This document shows positions 38,946-50,339 of a stretch of DNA of 64,000 bases, one piece after another. Within the stretch, counting starts at the first letter, position 1; each line of letters starts with the position of its first letter. A model generated the notes under the pieces. The model saw only the letters and a list, made by a program, of their open reading frames with translations. It ran no database searches and was not told the origin of the DNA. A program made the translations under genes and the position numbers. Source of the stretch: Symbiodinium sp. CCMP2592 (taxonomy: Eukaryota; Sar; Dinophyceae; Suessiales; Symbiodiniaceae); assembly GCA_905221615.1 (NCBI GenBank), contig CAJNDT010003057.1:580093-644092 (forward strand). The letters run 5' to 3'.

Positions 38946-40879
38946 GTGGTCACGCAAGCGAAGGAATACCCTCCTCTGCCTGAAGGGCGTGCACCCACGA
39001 CCCAGCAGAAGAATGATCATGGGAGGGGCGTGCCTGTGTACTACACGTACGATAAGAGCGGTGTTGTCGCTTTTGACATCATTCCGATATACATGGAGCG
39101 TGAGAGGCAGTACATGAAGGTCAACTCAGGTGATGGCGGTCGGATTCTGCTCCAAACCCACATCACTGATGATGACGATAAACCGACAGCGTTGGCTCTT
39201 CGATGTATTATTGGGTTTGCCCGCACCGACAACAACCGGATGTTTGAGTTCTTCTACTCTACGATAAACGAGGACGGAACTCCACAGCTTGTTGGAATCC
39301 GGGCCATGTGCGGCTTCGGTCCCGGTAGCTTCCACCGATTCCGTGCAATGATCAACTCTCCTCTTGGGCCATTCATGCAGCTCGCCAAGGAAGAGTGCAA
39401 CAATGGCCAACGAGTGAGGACAGCACCCGCAGTACGGCTGGGGCTGCGCTACGATTCGAGTGTTCTTCCGATATATGAGCGACAAGCAGCTCAATCCTCC
39501 GAAGGGGCAACTATTCATCACTCTGCTGCCGATTGCGTCCGGGACAGGCAACAACAGCGAGTGGGAGGAAGTGTTCATGAACGAATCCAGGCCGAGAGAC
39601 GCTTCCGAACGCGGCTATGAGTGCGAGCCTGTTACCCGAGGGCGTTGGGCCGAACAGAATGATTGTGTTTGCTATCGACCTGCATATGTATGCCGCGGGT
39701 ATCAATCCGGTGTCCTATCACCCGAGAGGCTACTTACTATGCTCTCAAAGATACGACTCCCCTCGCATGTATGCCGATCGCATACTTCATGGATACTGGG
39801 GCGACTATCTTCGACACAGCTTTCAAGTTAGTATCTTGGTGGGCCGAAGTACGGCGTGGGTCCCGAGCGTAGCAAGCAGCGCGAGAGATGGCCACTTGCC
39901 AGCTTCACCTGCCCGATGTGTACGGAGAAGTTGAGAAGTTCCCTGCGGGTCTTCACAAGTGCCATTCGTGCACAAAGCCGATAAACTACCCGGATGGGAT
40001 CTACTACGCCGATCAACAGAACAGGTTCAACTGGAGTATTAAAATGCCGCCGCCGAGGAACCCGCCTAAGCGCAGGACTACGAAGAGAGAGTCATATGCA
40101 CTCCCCCATGTCGATGGGGAACCTCTGCGTGTGACCGGGAGATCCAAGTACGCCAACGAGCACGCGATGCCCGATGTGTTGAGGATGACGGCCAAAGTTC
40201 CGGATGAGGATATGGGAATGAGCATCTCATCCGACTGTATCATCAGCATGATCAGCTGCCGGTCATCAAGAAGCGTTCCGCAGAGCCTTTATTGCCATGC
40301 ACGCACATCCTGATGATCCTATCAATGTAGCGGCTGCTGGAGTGGCCATTGCCGATAATCCGAATCCCACTCCAAGAGCTCCGGCTCCAGGGAGCACCTC
40401 TGCTGCTCCGACTGAACAAATCACAACCCTGGTTACGGAGGCACGGGACCAAGGAATGCTCCACGTCCTCCCCTCAAAGCTGCCCGTGATGAAGCTTGGC
40501 AGCTTGGGCTCCATCCATGCCGGAAGCCGGACCGATGAGCGCGGCTAAGGCTAAGGCAACAAAGCTTCGTGCTGATGCCTCGCGCGGACGCCAAGCTCAA
40601 AGCTCTATGGCATCTCGTCCCAGTGCAATGGGTGCCGCCAAGGATGCAACTGAGAAGGGCAAATCCCGATCTACCTCCGGCGCTGGCGGTCTGATTCAGG
40701 AGCACGATGATTTCATCAGGACCGAGCGCGGGGGCAAGGCCCAAGGAAAAGGAAAGAACGACAAGGGCAAAGGCAAACAGGACAAAGGTCGAGGAAAGGG
40801 CGATAAAGGTGGAAGAGGAAAGACTGGCGGTGGACGATCAAAGCAAGACCGCACACGTAGCCCCACCAATCGTAGGTAG
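38946..40879 (+). pseudogene. Gag-like polyprotein remnant, Lys/Gly-rich C-terminus
   Basis: Frames in order: 38946-39620 (EYPPLPEGRAPTTQQKN; LALRCIIGFARTDNNRMFE), 39460-39831 (DKQLNPPKGQLFITLLPI), 39888-40313 with a CxxC pair (KCHSCTKPINYPDGIYY), 40297-40548 (Pro/Ala-rich) and 40496-40879 ending in GKGKNDKGKGKQDKGRGKG and GGRSKQDRTRSP. Frame shifts every 300-500 bp show decay. A Lys/Gly-rich tail after a small zinc motif resembles gag RNA-binding ends in this genome, and the CGAT-rich composition resembles 0.05-3.2 kb. I do not recognise the N-terminal domain; a host gene in exons is possible but less likely. Confidence 0.35.
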
Positions 40880-41330
40880 CCGACCGATGATGGATGTGAC
40901 GACGTACCGTGTCACGGTGGAGCGGATCCGATTGATTCTTTTGGACCCCCTTGACGAAACAGTACCGTCGGTGTTCAGATCGAATCTGATGGTGGATCTT
41001 AGCTTTGATACGATTTCCGTCACTTCCTCAGCATTCCTTGCCCTTGCCGAAGCTGAGAAGACCCGCAGGGGTACAATGGCTAGCCATGGAAGTTTCCTCG
41101 TGTCTCTCTCTCTTTTCTCTGACACTCGATGCTGCCGAGCTGCTGTTCTGAGCGCGTTGAGTCTGTTGCGTTACACCCGCTACGGCTACGATCAAAGGGT
41201 ACATCCTGATTGCATACGATGAATGGCAATTCGCTATGCGCCTGACGATCAAAGGTTGCGTTGTGCAGAGTGAAACATGGGTACGATCCAGATGCAGAAC
41301 TCGACCCACATCTAATGGCTTAAGTATGTT
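40880..41330 (+). other. Possible continuation of the gag-like remnant
   Basis: Frame 40707-41222 stays open for 171 residues (MMDVTTYRVTVERIRLI; VFRSNLMVDLSFDTISVT) but overlaps the better-supported Lys/Gly-rich frame at its start. No domain recognised. Confidence 0.25.
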
Positions 41331-44159
41331 TCAAGCTTTGCTGTCCGGAAGAGGTGTGGCTCGATGCACAATCAGTGTATGTGGTACTCTTTAACTCCGC
41401 TCTTCTCACGCGTGAGCTCGCATCGAGGGGGTGTGATTTACCAGGTACATGCGTACATGTGCCTGTGCTATTATGCTGGTTAGGTCTCTTGCCAACTTCG
41501 TTTGACATTCGCAGCTTGACTGCTCAAGTACCGCTTCCGCGAGTACCCGCAAAAGGCAATGAGGTTTACGTGCTCTTATGCTCGGCTTCTGATCAGGGCT
41601 GTAAAATTTTTTCGTAATAAGTGTGACCACTAAGCAAGCGAGTCCTACGCTGCAGAGGCATTTGTGGGAGCAGCCGTGCAGTGCTTGCTGGTTGCTGCGA
41701 GCCCAAGCACCCTGTCATGGAATGCACACGGCGATCCACTGGTCTCGCGACGTGTTGCATCGTTGCACCACCCCGCATGTTCTCGAACGGCTGGTTGTGC
41801 AAGAGTTTCTGGCAGAAAAGTCCAGGCATGCCCTGGATCTATGCCTTGGGTGCAGCAGCTGTTGGTTTCTTTGTCGCAAATGAAGTCATCCCAGTACCGT
41901 GCAGCCGTGCCCATGATTTGATTTCCAACAAGAGACAACTTGCCGATTGCGTGTCAGTCACAAAACTCTGTCACGCGATTCCAGGCGCGGTCGATAGCCT
42001 CGCCTTCCTTCCGAACTTGGCCATTTGCGCACAATGCGCACCCAAGGAGATGGGCCGCATTGCAATTCGGTTCCTGGTAGGATTGTGGGCAAGGTTGAGC
42101 GGGGCTTCACTAGTGAGAGGTCTTAGTCTTGGCACCAGCCGATTCACAGCCAAGATGCTGAAATGAACCAATCCCATACTCGACGGAAAGGTGTTCCTCT
42201 TTGCGAAGATTGCACATTTGCACCTGCCCGGATCTGTTGCCCAGAACTTGATGGTGCAGGGCATTTTGTGGGTTTGGAGCATGCAGGCTTTTGGTGAAGT
42301 TTCGGCCAGTTTCCCACTTAGCCCCAATTGCTTGTTCTATCGGACACAAGCGGTTGGCCACCACGGCATGCTCTCGAATAATCTGGTGATGCTCAGATAT
42401 AAGCTCTCAAGCTCTGAACGCCCCAGCAAACCTGCAAACTTGCAAGCACCCGCAGCCGTCGCGTCAACCAAAGCCTGCACAGCTCCACAAAGCCACGGGG
42501 GGCAAATCAAACAAGGACGATGGGAAAGCCAGGTACAAAAGCAGCAATGAGAAAGTCGGTTCCAAGAAGGTGGGGGCTGGGACGGATGAGGTAGGATTCA
42601 CAGACACGTTCATAATCATGCGTTCTCCGCTTCGGCACATCGCCAGTGGCTTGTGCACTGAGAACTGATGGTATAGTCCCTCTCACGCCCGCACCTTTTC
42701 CAAAACATCGCAAGAATATCCGCAGAAGGATGTCGAAACTTCTTGCTCCGGTCCGTTCACCTTTGCTCCGGACATTTTGCTTCCAAATCCACAATGTACC
42801 CCTGCAAAGGTGCGTTCGGCGAGTTTGATGCGTATCTGCCAGTAGCGGCACCTGCATGGACTCGGCTGCAGGACTTCGAGGCTGCTGGCTTTGCCGTGCT
42901 GAGCCTTATTCTGGATCTCGGTGATCAGGCTCTCGGTGACCCGACAAAACAAGCTCGAAGCAAGTTCCCGGTCTCCCCACGTTCCAGCTTGAATCGCTTG
43001 CATAACTTGCTCTCTTGATCTCAAGTCTCTGTCTTGCTCACCACGCCTAGCCGTGAGGGATCTCAGTGCTCAGCCAGGCCTCGGCTCGCATGGCGTCCTT
43101 CATCGTCCAGGCCCGCAGATTCAAAAGCGTCAGCTCCGACATAAGAAGAATTGTTTTGACAGTGCGCGAGATGGCACGACCCTGCCCTCAGTCGTTGAGC
43201 CGTGCTGACTTAAGCCAACTTCCCAAGATGCCGGGAAAGCATTGACTTTGGAGACGGCAGAGCCTGGTAGGCCTTCGACCTCGGCTCCGGGGAGGCGACC
43301 GTTGGAGTCTTCGGTTTCTCTTTTCGCATTGGGCATTCTTGCCGAGTCCTCGAACCGCGAACCCCAGACAAGGCCTCAAGCTCGCACAGCGGCATAGCAT
43401 GTGAGCATCATCCGGTCCAGGACCGCTCCTGGGCACAGCTTCCTCTCTTTGTTGCACTATGTCGCTGTGCCATACTGCTGCCGCTTCCGCTCTGTGCACT
43501 TCTCCGAGGCGCCGTGAGTCTTTTTGATCCTTTGTCTCCGAGCAAAAACTTCAAGCATTAGAGGGTTGAGTTCAGGCTCGAGAGTATACTTCGCTTGAGA
43601 GGTTTGGGTTCCAGCAATGGTCTTTTCAGACTCATACCCTCAAGCAGAAGGCGTTCAGGCGTTCATAGCTTCTCATTCCAGGGTGAGGTGAGGGCGGACC
43701 ACGGTGGGCGGTACTGCGAGGCATCCAGCCAATGGATGATGCGCAGGCAGAAAGCATCTGCTCATGATGCCTGCAAGTCTGCATGTGCCAGATGTGCCAG
43801 TTTTGCAGTTTAGTCGGAGTCTTGCGAGTTCTGCAAAACTTTGCCAGGCTGAGCAGAACTGCCAGCTGGAAGAAACCCTCATGGTTTCAGGCAACCTCGA
43901 CCGAGACCCTGCTCGATAAAAGGAAAACAAGACAACGTGTCAGAACTGCGGGCAAGCAGTCGCAGGGACAAACATAGCCGCAGTTGCCTTTCCAGCTTGG
44001 TGTCCTTTGCTTGTTGCAATGGAGCGATTGAGAGCACTCGGACCAAGATGGGTCCGCGTGCTTCCATTCCTATAGCAGCCCAGGCCTCAAGAGGAAAGGC
44101 AGCCTGACAGGTACTTGTCCGCGTGCACCTCGTATTGCCTGCCAAGGCTCTTCCGCCAT
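41331..44159. other. 2.8 kb without a recognised gene
   Basis: Several frames of 60-160 residues occur on both strands (41681-42166 on +, 42507-42857 and 43188-43499 on -). None shows a known motif, consistent composition or a homologous partner in the window. A perfect GGCGGGC/GCCCGCC hairpin lies at about 44190, just right of this stretch. Confidence 0.4.
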
Positions 44160-44259
44160 GCCCTAACGAACGGCTAAGTCTTACTCTTAGGCGGGCAATG
44201 CGCCCGCCTGACGGGGAGGATGGCTGCTGAGGGGTTTTGGGACGTTCTATTCCAGTGCT

Positions 44260-44950
44260 GTGACCGGCTTGGGCAATGTATTGGGTAGGCAATGCTCGGC
44301 GAGCCCGTTGGCAGATGAAGTCCGTCACTTTTGTGGGTTTTTAAAGAAAGTCAAATACCAAAAGGGGGAAGGCGTGAGGCATCCTCAAGCGCATGTTTTT
44401 CCTTTGCCACCGTTTAGTTGTGGCGGTCGTGTGGTTGCGGATGCAAAGGCTGGGTCCCCCGAGCCGTGTACAGGCTTGGTGGAGGGGGCAAACTTGGTGC
44501 TGGCTATTCTCAACATGCTGCATGGGGGGCAGGGGGGCAGGCATACAGTTCCGGCTCTTTCTGCGGCCCACCGACGGGTAGATGCTCGGATAGCGTGTGC
44601 CTTGGAGGCATTGGTGTTGGCCGATGAGCCCGTTTTGTCGAGAGAAGGTCTTGACACTTGTTTAAAGCAGTCTGAGCACTATTCTGGTAACGGGGTAGTG
44701 TTGGCTCTGGGTGTTAGAGGAGGTGTACCTGCTAAAGCAGCCGACGTGCCGTTGGACCAACATTTGCAGTGTACATTCCCAGAGATGGCAGAACAGGTCA
44801 TTCGTCCGAAGGCCCTCATGTTGCCATCCAAGCGGAGGCCGAAGCGTGTAAAGCATGGTTACACGTGGGTGTCATCTTCATATCCAGAGTTGGTTAAGCG
44901 TAACATTAAGGCAGGCTTGCAGTCCTGGAAGAAACCATCCCAAGTGGCAA
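44260..44950 (+). pseudogene. N-terminal part of DIRS polyprotein
   Basis: The frame from 44260 (to 45291, of which the part after about 44950 is out of phase) carries RRVDARIACALEALVLADE, KRVKHGYTWVSSSYPEL and KAGLQSWKKPSQVARHRGV. The last is the conserved lead-in to RT in this family. No zinc finger seen. Confidence 0.5.
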
Positions 44951-45330
44951 GGCATAGAGGGGTTTATTGTTTGGCCGGAGCGTTCGCAGTGGGAAGACCG
45001 GGTGATCAGGGATCCCAGGCGGTCAATCAATTTCTTGATCCTGACAGGCCTCGCCAAGATTTGCATCCCGAAACTACGGACTGTTACAGTGCCTCCAGGG
45101 GGTTTCGTTCTGGTATCGAGAGATGCAAGACACTACTTCCATCGCTTGCGTGTTGGGAGGTGCTGGTGTCGTTGGCTATGTGGGCCTCCCGTACGGGTTC
45201 GCGGCAAAACAGGCACTGTCTCTCACATGTTTCCAGCGTCATGTGCAGCGCCTATGCCGCAGTCGCTGCCGTTGTGGGGGTCAATTGTTGATGATATCTG
45301 GTCCTTGGAGCACGCCCAAAACTAGCAGGA
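44951..45330 (+). pseudogene. Reverse transcriptase of DIRS element
   Basis: In the frame 44855-45325 the order is IPKLRTVTVPPGGFVLVSR, DARHYFHRLRVGRCW (motif A Asp), a compressed palm, then SIVDDIWSLEHA (YxDD site as IVDD). The frame enters from the upstream ORF by a shift near 44950-45000. The distance between motifs A and C (about 60 residues) is shorter than in functional RTs, so an internal deletion or frame change removed motif B. The catalytic aspartates themselves remain. Confidence 0.6.
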
Positions 45331-45352
45331 GGCTTGTATTGGCGCGTCGTGG

Positions 45353-46029
45353 ATGGATGCCGCAGAGGCGTCCTGGATTGAGCATGGTGTGGAACCTAAT
45401 GTCAAGAAGATTGTAGACAATGCATTGGGCGAGGAGATACAAGGCTACTATGTACATCCTCAAGGTCACTGGGTAGGCGTTTCGTTGGAGAAACGACGCC
45501 ATTTATTCCAGTCTACAATCCATGTGTTGCAGTTGAAGACAGTCCTGGTAGGGGTCATTGACAGGCTGATTGGAAAGCACGGGCTTGTTCATTCAGCTCG
45601 GCCGTGCTTGAGGTCTATCTTCGAGTACAGCTACGTTTGGCTGGCTTCAATCCGTGGGTGCAGGCGGGACAAAGTGCAGATTCCCGATAAAGTTGGGTTG
45701 GAGCTAGCGGTCTCAGACATGGTTTTGCCCTTCAGTAGTTTCGACTCTGCTGATTGGAGCTGCCGGTTGGAGTGTACTGATGCTTCGATGTCTGGTATTG
45801 GTCGTGCCTGGGGAGTCGTGCCTAAACACGTGGTGCAAACTATTGCAAGGTATTCTGATCACGGTCGCACATACACCAACTTGTCACTTCGACGGGGCAT
45901 TGGCCTCACGGTAGAGCACAAGTGCCCGCTGAGACGAGTCAGGATTCCGGTTGAGCGCATAAAGTGGCATCGCATTCGGGCGCCCTGACAACCAACTCAT
46001 ATCACATTGGGGGAGGCTGATGCGGTGGC
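45353..46029 (+). pseudogene. RNase H of DIRS element, first part
   Basis: The 211-residue frame covers the RT connection (EEIQGYYVHPQGHWVGVSL; HLFQSTIHVLQLKTVLV) and the RNase H start with LECTDASMSGIGRAWG, where Asp of TDAS is the first catalytic residue. It ends with ITLGEADAVA (frame-shifted near 45985). The expected next residues, WAAE, are found at 46364 after an insertion. Confidence 0.6.
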
Positions 46030-46359
46030 TTCCAGAGGATGTGGGACCACCCCGACATGAATGCTTTGGTGGAAATTGATGACAAATTTGAAATCGTGGC
46101 GTCCACTGTCAAGTGCATCTATGACCAGACCAGCCGCAAGAGCGGTGGCATGAACAGGGTCATCTTCTATCAGCCCAAGCACGGCCAAGTGCAGCGGAAG
46201 CTGCGAATCGAGCACAACAAAGGCGACACCTCCATCTTCCTGTGGCATCGTCAAAAAGAACAACGGGACAAACGATTGGGCGAGGAGCCGTCTACTCACA
46301 CGGACAAGCGCCACAGAGATGGCGAATCATGGCCGGGATCAGACTGGTCTGGCAGCGGC
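46030..46359. mobile_element. 330-bp insertion inside the RNase H gene
   Basis: RNase H sequence stops at 46029 and resumes at 46360-46364. TGGC occurs at 46026-46029 and 46360-46363 and may be a 4-bp target-site duplication. The insert keeps an open frame (FEIVASTVKCIYDQTSRK; VIFYQPKHGQVQRKLRIE) that resembles no part of the host element, so it could be a captured piece of another gene. Confidence 0.5.
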
Positions 46360-46620
46360 TGGCGTGGGCTGCAGAAGAGAAGATCCTCCGCAGGCCAGCC
46401 GATGATGGCTGCAGGTTTGTACATGCTGTAGATTCGGCGGCATGCGCAGGCAGTTTGACAAAGGGTAGGTCCAGTTCTCGGCAGCTAAACCGTCGCTGCC
46501 GCAAAGTTTGCGCAATCAATGTGGCAGGAGGCCATGATGTGTTCTATCCTTGGGTGCCCTCAAAAGAAAACCCTGCCGATACCCCTTCGCGGCTATGGGA
46601 ATCTGGAGCCCAGCTATGAA
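46360..46620 (+). pseudogene. RNase H of DIRS element, second part
   Basis: The frame 46242-46619 enters at WAAEEKILRRPADDGCRFV and carries HAVDSAACAGSLTKGRSSS, RQLNRRCRKVCAINVAGG and PWVPSKENPADTPSRLWE. D-x-A-x2-x-G-x3-KGRSSS and the ENPADxPSR ending are characteristic of DIRS RNase H. Confidence 0.65.
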
Positions 46621-46649
46621 CCAGATCTGAGGGAGCTTAGCCCTGGCCG

Positions 46650-47400
46650 GAGGATGGGTTATTCTTTATTCATGTGTGTGCGGGGCCGGCTCGGGATGAT
46701 GACTTGTGCAGTTTCATTGAGCAGATCGGTGCACTTCAGGAATGCAACATCATAACTTTGCGGATCGACCCTTTGGCCAGTCACAAACATTTTCCACATT
46801 TCTCCAATGACCTGCTGAAGCCGCGTGATGCTTTGCAAGTGTTAGACCTGATACACAGCAAGAAAGTTGTCGGCGGCTTTGCGTCACCGCCTTGCAGCAC
46901 AGCGTCTCGGGCAAGACATGCGTCACTCAAAGGTAATCGTCATGGGCCACGGCCGCTCAGAAACAGGTCCGCGGTCTGGGATGCTTTGGAGTGCTGCACT
47001 GCCAAAGAGATGCATTCTGTGACTGTAGGTTCAGTGCTTTTCCTCGTGTGGCTTGGTCTGTTGGGTGAAATTCGAATCAATGGAGGTTGGATTGGACTGG
47101 AGCACCCCGCTGATCCGGGCGAGCCTTTCCCGTCCTTTTTGGTTCAGCTGAAGTGCGGGAGATCTGTGAAGGTTTTGGGTTACTTTATAGCGAGGTGCAT
47201 CAGTGCAGGTATGGAGCAGCAACCAAGAAACCCACTGGATTGTTGTTGCCACAAAACTCGGCAGCAGTACATGCCAGGTGCAATCATTGTCATAAACACC
47301 TCCATCTGATAGGGCTCTCGGAGGCAGGTGAGTTCAAGACGACTCCGGCAGCGAAGTATCCTTCGGCCTTTTGTCTGGTTTTAGCTGAGAACTTTCTGGA
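46650..47400 (+). pseudogene. SAM-dependent methyltransferase-like domain of DIRS element
   Basis: Frame 46674-47309 with its lead-in (FIHVCAGPARDDDLCSFIE) shows a Rossmann-like order: a GxG-like first loop, an acidic residue after strand 2 (ITLRIDPLA), and VGGFASPPCSTASRARH, a PPC motif of the kind that holds the catalytic Cys in cytosine-C5 methyltransferases. GGWIGLEHPADPGEPFPSF follows. DIRS elements are known to carry a methyltransferase, usually described as Dam-like with a DPPY motif; here it is SPPC. A frame change near 47320 leads to FKTTPAAKYPSAFCLVLAE, probably the last strand. Target base and activity cannot be inferred. Confidence 0.55.
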
Positions 47401-47430
47401 TCGTTTCGTTAAAGTCAGAGCCAAAGGCTA

Positions 47431-48535
47431 TTGCATGCCCTACAAACCGCAACCGTTGGATCTCCAATGCAGTTTCAGAGATCCTTTGGGGGGGGCATCG
47501 TCATGTCAAATGGTCCTGGATTGAGCCATGTCCAGGCTTTCTTGCTAAAAGCATTGAGGCCTGCCACTCAGGAGAAGTACACGCGAGCGCTTCATCATCA
47601 CTTCAGCAATGAACTGAAAGGAACAGGGTTAGTATGGGGGATGATGAGTGAAGGCGAGCAGGATGCTTTTCTAGCAGAGTGGGTTCTCGATGGTTATGGT
47701 TATGAGGCTGGCCGTGGACGTCATGAGTATGGCTGGGCATTATCTGCAATGCAAAAGGTGAACCCTCGTTCATCATTCCGTACTGCGGGTCTATGACGCA
47801 TGGGGGGTGGAGCAGCCCCCGCGGCAAGTGCCGGCCGCGCCGCCTGAGCTGATCAGATCCATGGTTGTTGTGGCTTTGATGCTCAATCGGCCACAACTTA
47901 GTCTGGTCATGCTGCTATGTTATACAGGCCTATTGCGAGTGCGCGAGTGTTTACAGCTGGTCTACGGTGATATCTTCGTCATGCCTGACAGTGTGATCTT
48001 CAAACGCGGCCTAGAACAAAAAGTCGTGCTCCGTGATGGCGGGATCATTGGTTGGGTGTGCAACTACTGTAGACGCTTTGGGCGAGGGACCAATGCTTCC
48101 TGCGTTTTGTCAGTCTCCTACGCCTCCGTTCTCCGTTGGGTCAAAAAGTTGTCCAGCTTGCTGGGTTCGCCTGAGCTGAGTCTGACAACACACAGTTTTG
48201 GGAGATCAGGGGCCACGAAGCTGGCGCGGCAGGGTATGGCCCTAGCTGACATCCTCCTCTTCGGTCGCTGGCTGCGCGAGCGGTCGGCTCGCGAGTATAT
48301 ACGTCAAGGGCAGGTCGGAGTCTTGCGCGCTAAGCGGTTGTTTGATCTGAAGCAGTTGTCCCGCCAACAGCGGTGGTGTGCCCTCTCCCAGCATGCGTGG
48401 CAGTTGCACGACGCACCCTACCAGCAGACTAATTTTTTGCCGGTCTTCTCCCGTATTGACCGGGTGAAGTTCGACCTTTTCGGGCAACCTGTCGTGTGGT
48501 CTGTCATGAGAGTGAAAATGGACTCCGCAGTATGA
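47431..48535 (+). pseudogene. Tyrosine recombinase of DIRS element, one frameshift
   Basis: Frame 47431-47796 holds the N-terminal helical DNA-binding domain (LLKALRPATQEKYTRALHH). A one-base shift near 47775 leads to 47807-48535, the catalytic domain: YTGLLRVRECLQL (Arg I), LTTHSFGRSGATKLARQG (the H-x-x-R box), LADILLFGRWLRE (Trp) and SAREYIRQG (nucleophilic Tyr). The box reads HSFG where HxxR is expected, so the second catalytic Arg appears to be Gly, although the next residue is Arg. The protein ends with KMDSAV at 48535. It would join circular cDNA to the genome without target-site duplication. Confidence 0.8.
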
Positions 48536-48543
48536 TGGGGAGA

Positions 48544-48690
48544 TGGGAGAGTTCGACAGAGGTGTCGAGCAAAGCGCGCACTTTTTGAAGGCGTTCCTGA
48601 CTTATCAGGCTGCGCCTGACTGCGATCACGGATCATGCTCAGTGTTGTGCCTCGCTCTTAGCATCCAGTTGCATTGACCATGTGAAAGAA
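48544..48690 (+). repeat. 3' direct repeat, copy 1 of DIRS element
   Basis: Starts TGGGAGAGTTCGACAGAGG and ends CATGTGAAAGAATGA. Same order as copy 2 but with internal deletions. It lies directly after the recombinase stop. Confidence 0.9.
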
Positions 48691-48769
48691 TGAGATGTGT
48701 TTCAACTAGGCGTTTTCTTTCAAGCTTGCAACGAGCTACCTGACCGCCACGATCCTTTAATGCTCCCCG

Positions 48770-48963
48770 TGGGAGAGTTCGACAGAGGTGTCGAGCAAAG
48801 CGCACACTTTTTGAAGGCGTTCCCGACTTATCAGGCTGCGCCTGACTTTGCGATCACGGATCATGCTCTGAGCATCGATCGAAGAGAACACCGATTAAAA
48901 GTGTTGTGCCTCACTGTTCCTGCCAAGGTCTTAGCATCCAATTGCATTGGCCATGTGAAACAA
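48770..48963 (+). repeat. 3' direct repeat, copy 2 of DIRS element
   Basis: Same start as copy 1, offset 226 bp, longer by about 47 bp. The 80-bp spacer between copies (48691-48769) would be the A2 segment in a B1-A2-B2 split-repeat arrangement; its A1 partner was not found upstream. Confidence 0.85.
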
Positions 48964-48975
48964 CGCATTGATTCT

Positions 48976-50339
48976 TGCAGAACTTCAGTCTCATTGAGCC
49001 GAGCTCACATAGCCACTGTTTGGTGCAAGCATGATTCTGACACACAAGGCAACTGGCGGACTCCAATCCAATGATTTCCGAAGATTCTGGATTGAGCGAA
49101 GCCATACCGAAGCATCAGCGTCATCAAGCGGCAGCTCTCCTTTCGACGCCGCACCCAGGCTACGTTCTGGGGCTTGCCCGGATTGAAGGGCCTCCGTGCG
49201 ACTCCAGAGTTCCAGCAAAGGCATCAAGACGCCCTGGAGTTCCATCAATTTCCATCAATTTCGATCAGATGATTAGCTGCTGAAGCATGCTGAAGCATTG
49301 CCTTCAAAGACGCAAACTACTTGATGCCGCAGCTTGCTTGCAAGTAACAGCAATTTCAAGGGTGAGCAATTGACTTCTGAAAAGATGGCAGTGAAGGGCG
49401 ACACCCTCAGCTCGGAATGCTCAGGCACGACGATGTGGACCGAATGAAGCGGCCTCCAAGGCAGCGATTTTCGCCTCGTAGCCGTCTCAGATTCGCAAAG
49501 TGCTCCGCTTATGTCTGTTTCGAGAACGATCCGAAAGCCTCGATTCGAAGAGTTTCCGAGGCAGAGACGCAGGCGACAGCAATCTTCAAAGATCCACCTT
49601 CAGGCAGCAACATCTTGACGACAGCACTTGGAGCAGTGGTCAGTCCACGACGCCGGTGCCTTCCATGGAGAAAAAGATTTCTGAACGACAGCTACTTTAC
49701 TTGTAAATATGCCGCGGGGTCAAAATGTTGAAGACTGCATCCACTAGTTCACTAGTTCATCTTTTCCGACCGATTTGCAGCCCTGCCGCTCACTAGGCTG
49801 CACTCTGACTGCATAGAGGCACAGAGCTGCATCATTCGCTTCTTGTCGACCCCGACCTCACAGTCCCCCGATCTGTTCGCAATGGATGGCACGGGCTTCG
49901 TTGGCCCTCGAATCGAAATCTCGGAGCGGTTGCCGGACCTTGGTGCTGAGATCCACCTGGACTTGGATCAGAAGGCCTCAGGCTGAGCACGATGTGCATG
50001 CCGCAAAGCAAAGCGTTGCTCCTCATGGCCGTTGTGGCTCTGATGCAGAGGCCAAGCTGCCAGCATCGGCTGCTGTCGTGCGGGCACTTTGGCTCGCAGA
50101 GTCTTTTCCCTGCCAGTGTTCAATTCTCGTGCCGTCCGGGGAGTCCTGCTGGCCTAGCTGGGCCTGAGTAGGTTTCGACGGGCGAGCGATGCTAACGAAA
50201 GGCAGTCTTGGGGCTTGTGATCCGAAAGAATTGGTTTCGCAGCGCCCCAAACAACTAACAACTGGCACAAATTGACAACAAACAACTGCACGAAACTCCT
50301 CGATTTCTATTTCCAAGTCTACGTCAGTGATGATTCTCG
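48976..50339. other. No gene recognised
   Basis: About 1.4 kb of unique-looking sequence. It may hold 5' exons or promoter of the channel gene that follows; nothing specific supports this. Confidence 0.4.

Larger units (their letters stand above)
44160..48975 (+). mobile_element. DIRS-type tyrosine-recombinase retroelement, degraded
   Basis: Order on +: N-terminal region (44260), RT (about 44950-45330), RNase H (45353-46620, interrupted), methyltransferase-like domain (46650-47400), tyrosine recombinase (47500-48535) and 3' direct repeats (48544-48963). RT plus RNase H plus methyltransferase plus tyrosine recombinase is the hallmark of DIRS elements, which integrate with a recombinase instead of an integrase and end in split repeats. 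Several frameshifts make this copy inactive. The 5' limit is not defined. Confidence 0.8.

Noticed and set aside
41681-42166. 161-residue frame on +
   Set aside because: No motif, an overlapping 97-residue frame on -, no homologue in the window.
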